From Ciona savignyi (taxonomy: Eukaryota; Chordata; Ascidiacea; Phlebobranchia; Cionidae), in NCBI GenBank assembly GCA_000149265.1, contig CH003211.1, forward strand, positions 1,002,919 to 1,066,918: 64,000 nucleotides of DNA. Reading direction: 5' to 3'. Each line of letters starts with the position of its first letter. Within the stretch, counting starts at the first letter, position 1. This document shows positions 57,601 through 64,000 of the stretch, piece by piece. The translations under genes and the position numbers were made by a program. The notes beneath the pieces were generated by a model, which ran no database searches, was not told where the DNA came from, and saw only the letters and a list, made by a program, of their open reading frames with translations.

Positions 57601-60272
57601 GCTCACTGAATTCTGCCTGCCCGAGAATATACTATTAGAATTAATGAAATTTTTCTATTAACCAAGCCCTATTTTATATTTTTAATAACCATGTCCCTAT
57701 TAAATAACAGTGAATATTTGTTTTGTACTAAGCCCTGTTTAACAAAATAACAGTGAATATTAATATGCAAGTCAACAGCAGGTTCAGACAATATATTGGT
57801 AGCTGGGCAAATAAAGACCCTGTTAATCACCACACTTCTATGTATTAAAAGCCAAGGTGTATTTTGTGTAAACTAATGCAGTCTGTTATTAACATACTGT
57901 TACCCATGCATTACACAGCCATGCATAAAAATAGAGCTCAGGATGTGCATAAAAGTAGTGAGGGTGAGATTAAAACCAGAACATATCTGGTCTTAATCGG
58001 CATTCTTAACCACTAAATCATGTGCACTGAGAACTAGTAACACCCATTATCAATCTATGGACAGATGAGTAAGCATGGAATAACATGACACATTTAAAAT
58101 TATAAAATAAATTTTGATGTCATACCTGCTCGACTTTAAGTGAGAAATCATGGATTTTTCTTCCCTTAAAATACTTTGACCTGAAACATATTTGTTTGGT
58201 AAACATAAAGTGTATATTAGGTGTGGATTAACATTTATTAGATTGCAAATGTTATGTCATTCTGTCAAATGTCTATGTTTAGTACCACTACCCCACTTTC
58301 AAATAGAGCACGGAATGGTAACTATACCCCAGTTTTAGAATTGTTTAAACATGCAGGATCAATAGAAATGCATGTATTATGCCAAGGTATGCATACATAT
58401 AGTTTGCTAAGATAAAGTGAAAAGCACTTTAGCCGATTGTTAAGTGTTTTTGTTAATCCCTTTTGTGGGGGGAGTTTTGTTTATAAACACTTTGATTGAA
58501 GTAAATTGGGAATGAATATTTTAAAAGTTTCATTCAGTGTCTAAAGCTTGGTGGACCACTTTATTTAAGCATTACGATAAGCGTCAAACAACTGGACTAT
58601 AATTTCGGTTTCAGGAAGTGATCTACAATAACCAACCGATACCGTTTGGGCTGACATTATAAGAACATCTTTATATAAACAAATCAATTAAGCTAAACAC
58701 ACAAAGGAAATTACACATTACCAGTCCGTGTGTGGCTCATCAACCACGAGAATCGTCTTTGCCCGATCGCTTGCTTCAGTCTTTAATACCGCGAGGGGAT
58801 TTCCCGACGCTAGAGATGCGAAAAACCCTCCAGTGCTGCCAACAGTTTGACCTGAATCCAAATAAGTATTTCCGGGAGGTTATTGATCGGTCAAAATACG
58901 TCTTGGCAAAAGACATAGATCTATATTTGAATTCAGGTCATTCTTTCAAGATGACTGATGTGGAGTCCCTTGGCAATAAATAAATTATTAATCACATTTA
59001 AGCATGAAACATAAGGGAATTGATAAGCTACAAGCTTTTCCGATTAACCTGCTTGGTAAAATTAACTTAGAAGGTAATTGCACAGGGGGTTGTGTATGGC
59101 TCACGTAGCCTGTTTTGAAAATCGTGACTTAAAACCCAGCATAGGTTAATGAATGACGCGGATACACAGGTTGCCACAGAAATACTATCTGTCATCTATG
59201 CAAAAGTTTTAACAACCTAGAGTGTAATCCACGGGTATTTTGAATAAGAAAATTTGATAGGAGGTAGGAAAAATAACATAACTTTAGGCTGTATGATAAA
59301 GCTTGTGCAAATTACAGGCGGACGTAATTTACTGATATGTGAGTCTAAAATCTGTCAACGCTGAAACCGCATAAGAAAACAAATCCATTTATTGAATTCA
59401 TTCATTATGCGTATAAATATTTCATTTGTGGGCCTAAGTCTAATTAAACAATATGGGTCTAATTCGCTCAGTAACAAGTTCGCCTGCCGGCCGAAAGGTT
59501 GGGTGTATGAGACAAACTATATTGTCCATTCAAAATCATAACGGGTTACGCAACTAACCCTAAGACAAACGGTTGTAGTCGGTTGGGTTCTTAGACAAGG
59601 CAATTACCAGAAATTTTTTCTAACCCAACAGATTAATGGGTTTTACCAAATTGAAGGAACGTGTAAATAATACACAACACACTGCAATATCTTCGGTAAC
59701 CCTACGGTGATCGGCACGTGGTAATTGGACGATTGCCGTGCGTTTACCCCCCATTCACGGGAATAAACTTGAATGTCCTATTCTATCCTGTTCATTGGAC
59801 AAATAAATGAAGTTAGTAAAGAAAAACATAGACAAAATAAATGAAGTTAATGACCCACACAAGAATCATGTGTCCAAAACCTGACCAGCCCGACTGCTTT
59901 AATTTACTGTATAAAATCCCAATAAATGAGGACTGCATAAAATTCTAATAAATTACCGACTATTTGCATAAAATCATAACAAATTAGGAGCCTTATGCAA
60001 CTTCAGGAATAAAATTCGGGAATATAAATGAGAAATTAATTTTTTCCAATAAACAACTTACCACTCTGTGGAATTGTGTTTGACCTATTTGGGTGTTGCG
60101 GGTGGTTACCCTGTTGAGGGGGGTGTGGCGTCCGGGTGGGCGTGTTTCTTGCTGATGCCGATGCAGTGATGTCATCCTCGTTTTCCATGTACCCGTTCGG
60201 CAAGTTCGAATTAAAATTGGTGTCGGAAAATCGACGCTTCAGAAAGTTCATAGCGTTTTGCATGGACGACAT
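30647..60272 (-). CDS. SYN: Synapsin (synaptic-vesicle phosphoprotein) with two TIMP genes nested in one intron
   Basis: Neuronal vesicle protein that tethers synaptic vesicles and binds ATP through an ATP-grasp-like C domain. Ten coding exons, 5' to 3': 60062-60272, 58722-58851, 58126-58180, 57525-57616, 56922-57078, 55338-55427, 32600-32805, 32014-32191, 31355-31524 and 30647-30920 (stop at 30,647-30,649); all phases agree, about 520 aa. Domain A is [20 protein letters not shown] with the conserved kinase-site Ser. Domain C is continuous: [123 protein letters not shown]. Domain E ends [18 protein letters not shown]. The middle is Pro/Ser/Gln-rich. Intron 6 is 22.5 kb and contains both TIMP genes on the + strand. 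A further ATG at codon 8 ([10 protein letters not shown]) would match the usual synapsin start. Confidence 0.95.
32806..33738. other. Synapsin intron 6, proximal part
   Basis: No exon is seen. About 33,030-33,090 has a tRNA-like box B (CTGGGTTCAATCCCCAG), probably a SINE head rather than a tRNA gene, since no matching acceptor stem was found. The rest is AT-rich. Confidence 0.4.
33739..34208. mobile_element. hAT-type non-autonomous element (MITE), intact ends
   Basis: The 470-bp element starts CAGGGGTTCCCAA and ends with the inverse TTGGGAACCCCTG. It is flanked on both sides by the identical 8-base duplication GTTTAGGG (33,731-33,738 and 34,209-34,216). CAG-type inverted ends with an 8-base target duplication define hAT elements. 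It has GACCCCA-rich subterminal sequence on both sides and no transposase. The perfect duplication suggests a fairly recent insertion into the synapsin intron. Confidence 0.9.
34618..35860. repeat. TIMP-A upstream region shared with unit 1
   Basis: Parallel to 16,312-18,830, starting at TGTGAGCAGGTCCGGC and running through AAAAGCTACGTGTGGAATCCCGTTA. It shows the empty site of the 1.24-kb repeat element at about 34,692-34,700, because this copy lacks it. Confidence 0.75.
35861..37149. other. Region upstream of TIMP-A, absent from unit 1
   Basis: No gene is recognised. Open frames at 35865-36095 and 36391-36705 have no family resemblance. The segment next to 37,150 should hold the TIMP-A promoter. 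Confidence 0.4.
37150..37156 (+). promoter_or_regulatory. Candidate TIMP-A TATA box
   Basis: TATAAAG lies 61 bases before the TIMP-A ATG, a spacing that allows a short 5' leader. A 5'-leader splice acceptor at about 37,200 (TTGAATTTAG) is an alternative reading of the same region. Confidence 0.4.
37217..41424 (+). CDS. TIMP: TIMP-A: tissue inhibitor of metalloproteinases with a long acidic insertion
   Basis: Secreted metalloprotease inhibitor. Nine coding exons: 37217-37337, 38153-38613, 38791-39045, 39574-39637, 39697-39759, 39819-39922, 40262-40370, 40810-40982 and 41254-41424 (TGA 41,422-41,424); 506 aa against about 200 in usual TIMPs. A 23-residue signal peptide is followed directly by [10 protein letters not shown], the TIMP N-terminus whose first Cys binds the protease zinc. 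All 12 family cysteines are present: 3 in exon 1, then [38 protein letters not shown] and GECDW. Conserved blocks [18 protein letters not shown] and GRMHVTYC are seen. Between residues about 53 and 343, in the loop joining strands A and B, lies an insert rich in Glu/Asp/Ala/Val with recurring GADVEE-like units, then a basic stretch ([13 protein letters not shown]). The C-terminus is acidic ([10 protein letters not shown]). It is nested antisense in synapsin intron 6. Confidence 0.93.
37500..38125. repeat. 16-base minisatellite in TIMP-A intron 1
   Basis: Unit CCCCTTTACAACTGAA. Roughly two dozen nearly identical copies run from about 37,530 to 37,925, followed by shorter and mutated units to about 38,120, for some 38 units in all. 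The array ends about 30 bases before the TIMP-A exon 2 acceptor. The complementary strand, which is the sense strand of synapsin pre-mRNA, has GGGG every 16 bases. Unit 1 lacks the array entirely. Confidence 0.95.
41741..41746 (+). promoter_or_regulatory. TIMP-A polyadenylation signal
   Basis: AATAAA lies 317 bases after the TIMP-A stop codon and is the first canonical signal on that strand downstream. Confidence 0.5.
41750..45768. other. Spacer between TIMP-A and TIMP-B (synapsin intron 6)
   Basis: About 4 kb with no exon recognised on either strand. Open frames at 41840-42061, 44561-44773, 44829-45134 and 44965-45165 lack family features. A cluster of TGACGTCA/TGACGTAA-like motifs lies at about 44,880-44,920. 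The bases just before 45,769 should hold the TIMP-B promoter. Confidence 0.45.
45769..45775 (+). promoter_or_regulatory. TIMP-B TATA box
   Basis: TATAAAA lies 105 bases before the TIMP-B ATG, with a pyrimidine-rich stretch (TTCTGCCTTTTTCTCTGC) just upstream. Confidence 0.55.
45880..49932 (+). CDS. TIMP: TIMP-B: tissue inhibitor of metalloproteinases with a basic C-terminal tail
   Basis: Second complete TIMP gene, 4.5 kb after TIMP-A on the same strand. Six coding exons: 45880-46009, 46960-47088, 47307-47410, 48243-48357, 49333-49505 and 49738-49932 (TAA 49,930-49,932); 281 aa. The signal peptide ([20 protein letters not shown]...) is followed by [13 protein letters not shown]. All 12 cysteines are present ([43 protein letters not shown]). 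The A-B loop has an insert of about 50 residues containing RGRRSPD. Mature residue 2 is Leu, where vertebrate TIMPs have Thr or Ser. The C-terminal end after the last Cys is a tail of some 30 residues beginning [14 protein letters not shown], likely to bind polyanions such as heparan sulfate (inference). The later exons share splice phases with TIMP-A, so the two are tandem paralogues, but they are strongly diverged and older than the segmental duplication. Confidence 0.93.
49933..55337. other. Distal part of synapsin intron 6
   Basis: An AATAAA for TIMP-B lies at 50,406-50,411, about 475 bases after its stop. Otherwise no exon is recognised on either strand over more than 5 kb. A tRNA box-A-like stretch (TTAGCTCAGTCTATAAGAG) is at about 53,319-53,338 and a SINE-tail-like fragment at about 53,165-53,240. 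The rest is AT-rich and unstructured. Confidence 0.45.
55485..55620 (-). repeat. SINE head with tRNA-like promoter, in synapsin intron 5
   Basis: On the minus strand: GGTTAAGTGTGTTGCCTCTC (box A-like), then GGGTTGCGGGTTCGAAACTGG (box B GGTTCGAAAC) and GTCGGTTGTGTCCTTAGGCA, continuous with the body of the SINE-like family. This copy shows that the family is tRNA-derived. Confidence 0.7.
56775..56860 (-). repeat. SINE fragment in synapsin intron 5
   Basis: A minus-strand fragment carrying the GACATTGCCTGAACCCC and TAGCTAGTCAGTCATGTC-like landmarks of the same family, truncated on both sides. Confidence 0.45.
59455..59790 (+). repeat. tRNA-derived SINE-like repeat in synapsin intron 1
   Basis: Carries GTCGGTTGGGTTCTTAGACA, ACAGATTAATGGGTTTTACC, AACACACTGCA, TTGGACGATTGCCGTG and ATTCACGGGAATAAA in the family order. 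The head, at about 59,460-59,520 (CCGGCCGAAAGGTTGGG), is degraded. Confidence 0.6.
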
Positions 60273-63200
60273 TATTTTATTTTAATAAAAATAAAAAAAA
60301 CAAGCCACACAAATCTGCAAAAAAAAGTATTGCTTGACTACACTAAACATGGCAAATTTAATAAAATTTCTAAGTAAACACGGTAGAATTAAAAGGTGGG
60401 TTATTAGAAATTAAATTATGATGGCGCGTAAATGTAAAAAATTTGGATTAGTGTTTCCCTTTTACAAATCTTGCTATCCAAAAATGTAAATCCAGCAGGT
60501 CTATATGACACAAAAATCAGTACAGCATTATTTAAACTTTGACCATTAAGGTAGATTTTTTTAAGAATCTCTGAATATGATATATATCTGAAGTTAAAAA
60601 TAATGTTTTTTTTTATTTACCATTTTGAATTCTTGTTCTGTTGAGCAAAAAAGGAAAAATTAAATAAATTAGTATATATATTTTTTTTTTCAGTTTCAAC
60701 AGTAATAGCGCGGAAATACGCAAGTTTAGGGCAAATCCTGTTATTTGTTGTGCGAGAGAACGCTAATTTGACTCATTGTATTAGAAACAAATATATCCAG
60801 CTGAGGTCTGGGTTTGAAAAAGAACTAATTTAGATTTTCAGTGCAAAGTTCTCATAAAGGGCTAAAGGCAATGATATATAGGCCTATATCACACAAGCTG
60901 TTTTATTCACCTTTATTTTCTACAAAATGTATGTCTCATTTGGCTATTATGTGGTATATTGGGTCTTCACATTAACTTGCCAAGCCCAGGGGAAGGCATA
61001 TTGATTGGCCAGGAAAATTGCAATTAAAGCTTAATCAACAATAATCGAAAAAGTTAAGTATGAGTTCTTATTCAGAATTCAAATAAGAAAAAAAATTAGC
61101 CTAATTGTATGCTAAAAATCATATTGTTTATATTAACGTTTCGGCTGTTACTACAATCAACAATGAAAATATATGTCTTTCTTCAGAATCGATTAAACAA
61201 TCAGTCATTTTATATCGTAGCAACCACCCGCATTAGGTTGCAGACAATCTCAAGAAGAATTTACCGAGTAATAATCACAAGCCATTAGCGAGTACTTATC
61301 AAGATCAGGGCTATCTGTTAAACACTCATGAGCAATAAATACAATATGTACGGCTCACATAGTATAACAAAAACACACTTTAATCTGACTGTGCAATCGT
61401 TTCCATCGTGTAAAGATAAAAATAACCTTTATATATGCTAATCTAATTTTCTGCTTTGTAATGGGTTTAAAGGTCTTCTTACAACCTCCTGTAATTATAT
61501 ATTTATATATGCATTATGCATGTGAACCTTAAGATAAAACCAAGTGGTAACGGTGCACTGCTGAATTGGTTTAGCTTTAAAATATTACAATCCAAGAAAC
61601 CGTTAATATTATTTGACTATTTGGAAAACTGAATGAAACTAACATTACCATAGACTAAATTGAAAACTATGCAGATTTTTTATTAACCGACACCACGTTT
61701 CTAAAGTCATATTAGAAGAATTGAAACTATTTTCACTTTTTTTATTTAAAGGAACCAAACGGTTTATGCGAGCAAGTCAAATATAGATAGCCACTGTACA
61801 AAACGGGACTACCGATAAATCTAATATCCATTGGTTGGAAGCTAGATAAAAAAATGTCTTAATAAAAAATATTTTTTATTTAAATCTGATATACAACTTC
61901 AATTAGACAACATGATTTATATGCTATTACTTGAAATGCACTATGGTTGTCATTCAGTACACAACGCCGCGGATACTGGCTCACAATACGAATTAACCGT
62001 CAGTAACACAGTTTTCTAATTCTGGTTGTATCTGTAAATTATAATAAACTATAGAATAGGCTATACGACAACCTAACATGGAGATCTACCTAGAATCGTT
62101 TACCATTAGCTAATTGCCGGGCCCTGGTATCTAGGTTTAGCTCCTGCGGGAATGCCGAAACAATCGATCGACATTTGGTACACTTCATTCTGATAGGCGT
62201 GTCTTGCGAACATATGGACACAACAGAGCTTGTATACACAGTACACAAAAAAAGCATCCGTGATTTAAATCAAGAATTTTTTTAAATACCGTCATCGACA
62301 AAGCACTGTTTCAATATTTTTTTTCTCGGCTAGAGTTGACAGGTGCACTTTGCACTGATCCGTTGATATCTACGCCGATTTGGCTAAATAGTGTTACTCA
62401 GCGTGATTATGCCTAAAAAATATTTCTTAGAATTAATTTCGATTCTTCCCTATATATGGTTGCACCTTGACAATTTACATCACTGCTGCTGCTGCTGCTA
62501 TTTTTCTATATTATTATTTGTTATTTCCTTATTACTATAACTGATGCCAACTTGCGTGTAATATAGAAATGAGAAAACAAGCATACATATTGAATAACCT
62601 TTTAACCTTGTTACTTAAATAACATTTTCATTCTGGCTACCTACCTGGAAGCAGTTGCATAAGTTTGGTTAATACCAAATACCTTATACGAATGCCAGCT
62701 TATAAATAATTCACATACGACCGGTAAGAACAGAGGGTAACGGTAAATTTATTTCACAGTGAGTGGTCAAGTCAGATATAAGGGTTTAACTTAGAATTGT
62801 GCTTTCTATATTTCAAAGCATTTTCACTTCTTTCGGTGATTACTTATTGTAGACTTTTCATATAGTTCTCACCTCTTTATTACATTAAGAGCAATTATAG
62901 GCAATGAAAGCTTACAAAAAATCTGGTGCAAATAAAACAACAATAAAATGTTAAATCATACAAACCGCCTTTTTCTGTCACATACACAGTATGCCGAGAG
63001 ACCTATACTTAGGCGTCAAACTGTAAGCCAGTATCTCATATCTGCCTGCCGCCTATTTCTTTAACAGATTCGGTCTGTTACACTTAAAAGACGTTTTGTA
63101 CTTCCAAGCCTTAAAGCTCCCTAAAACAAATCGATATTGATTGCCAGTGGTCATAAAATTATTATTAATATGACAAAATGCGCATTGATCATACCTTATG

Positions 63201-63480
63201 TAGGGGAAATAAATATGCGTTGGATGCAGCCTACTACAAGCATATCGTTTTGTACACCAAAAATAAAGGTACAATACTATCAATTTTTTTACAGTTTTCA
63301 ATCTTAGCCGAATTAAATATTCAAGTGTTAAAATCTTTACGACTACTCAACCGATTTATTTAAAACAAAGGCCAATTATATTATATATATATTTTAGTAT
63401 TTTTGAAGGAAAACTTTTTTTAACCGAAAATTATATTTCAATGAAATTGTTGTCAATCAAGTTTTTCAGACTGCTTATTA
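60273..63480. other. Region upstream of synapsin
   Basis: Should contain the synapsin promoter and 5' leader. No upstream non-coding exon could be fixed by eye. A short (CTG)n run of about five units is at about 62,482-62,500. There is a minus-strand open frame at 63053-63301 without family features. No other structure is seen. Confidence 0.45.
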
Positions 63481-63484
63481 GTAG

Positions 63485-63770
63485 CCTACAGGGTAGGATA
63501 GGCTATTATGTTTTTTTCTCTCGTGAAAGGCAAAAGGGAGTTAACACACGGGCAATTGTCGACAGATGAACTTGCGCCCACCGTCAGTTTACCGAAGCTA
63601 TTGTAATGTGTTATACGTTCTTTCAAATTGTTAGAACCCAACATTCCACTAGATTCAGGCAATGACCGTTGAATGTCTTGCTCAAGGTCACAACAGATTG
63701 GCAAGACTAGTTCAGAACCAGACTACCCTTCGGCTACAAGGCGACCCACAAATTTACCAGTGGCATTTTT
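63485..63770 (-). repeat. tRNA-derived SINE-like repeat, nearly complete
   Basis: The minus strand shows the head (CCTTGTAGCCGAAGGGTAGTC, then CTGGTTCTGAACTAG as a degraded box B), GTTGTGACCTTGAGCAAGAC, CATTGCCTGAATC, AACACATTACA, CGACAATTGCCCGTGTGTTAAC and a short 3' end near 63,490. It is the most complete copy in the window. Confidence 0.65.
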
Positions 63771-64000
63771 ACAACAGGAACTCTACCAAATATTATTTAA
63801 ATATAACTTAAAGCATGGAATTTGTGGCACCTCTAATATAATATACATTTGTTTTAATTTATGTCTAAAATATTTTATACTTTAAACGTCGTTGTTTTGC
63901 GTTTGATGTTTTTCTCACGTGTTTTATTACTTTTTACGTAATTATCACCTTGTACGGGCCTTTGTAATTTTGCCGATTAAATCATTAACATAGTTTTTTT

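Noticed and set aside
58732-58983. 83-codon plus-strand open frame
   Set aside because: It is the antisense of synapsin exon 2 (58,722-58,851) and flanking intron; the minus strand gives a clear synapsin sequence with splice sites.
62482-62500. (CTG)n repeat of about five units
   Set aside because: Too short to be notable; ordinary microsatellite.

Overview
The window is eukaryotic: multi-exon genes with GT/AG introns, AT-rich non-coding DNA, several non-autonomous DNA transposons, a tRNA-derived SINE family and one 100-N assembly gap. The gene set (PDHB, UBE2N, synapsin, TIMP), the short introns and the repeat types suggest an invertebrate chordate, most likely a Ciona-like tunicate. The species is inference from gene and repeat style; no database was searched.

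Layout. (1) 151-287: probable last coding exon of a gene that starts outside the window. (2) 1990-8374 (+): PDHB, pyruvate dehydrogenase E1 beta, nine coding exons; an 896-bp piggyBac-type element sits in intron 5 and one extra A breaks the frame in exon 7. (3) About 9.85-39.24 kb: a large, decayed direct tandem duplication. Unit 1 (about 9,845-19,498) holds UBE2N copy A, a broken nucleotidyltransferase-TPR gene and a broken TIMP fragment. Unit 2 (about 19,499-39,240) holds UBE2N copy B, the intact 983-codon nucleotidyltransferase-TPR gene (-), the last four synapsin exons (-) and the 5' part of a working TIMP gene (+). Unit 1 has lost the part matching about 28.82-34.61 kb. (4) 30,647-60,272 (-): synapsin, ten coding exons, about 520 aa. 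Its sixth intron (22.5 kb, 32,806-55,337) contains two complete TIMP genes on the opposite strand: TIMP-A (37,217-41,424) and TIMP-B (45,880-49,932). TIMP nested antisense in a synapsin intron is the arrangement known from vertebrates and Drosophila. (5) 60.3-64 kb: the synapsin upstream region, with one SINE and no gene that I recognise.

How the parts relate. PDHB (mitochondrial pyruvate oxidation), UBE2N (K63-linked ubiquitin chains), synapsin (synaptic vesicles) and TIMP (extracellular metalloprotease inhibition) do not share a pathway; the links are structural. The most unusual points are: TIMP-A carries a roughly 290-residue, mostly acidic insertion in the loop between the first two strands of its inhibitory domain, while neighbouring TIMP-B has a shorter insert there, a strongly basic C-terminal tail and Leu at the residue that enters the protease pocket; the two UBE2N paralogues differ only within their first 31 residues; and a single-exon protein joins a GlnD/DUF294-like nucleotidyltransferase motif to a helical TPR-like C-terminal half.
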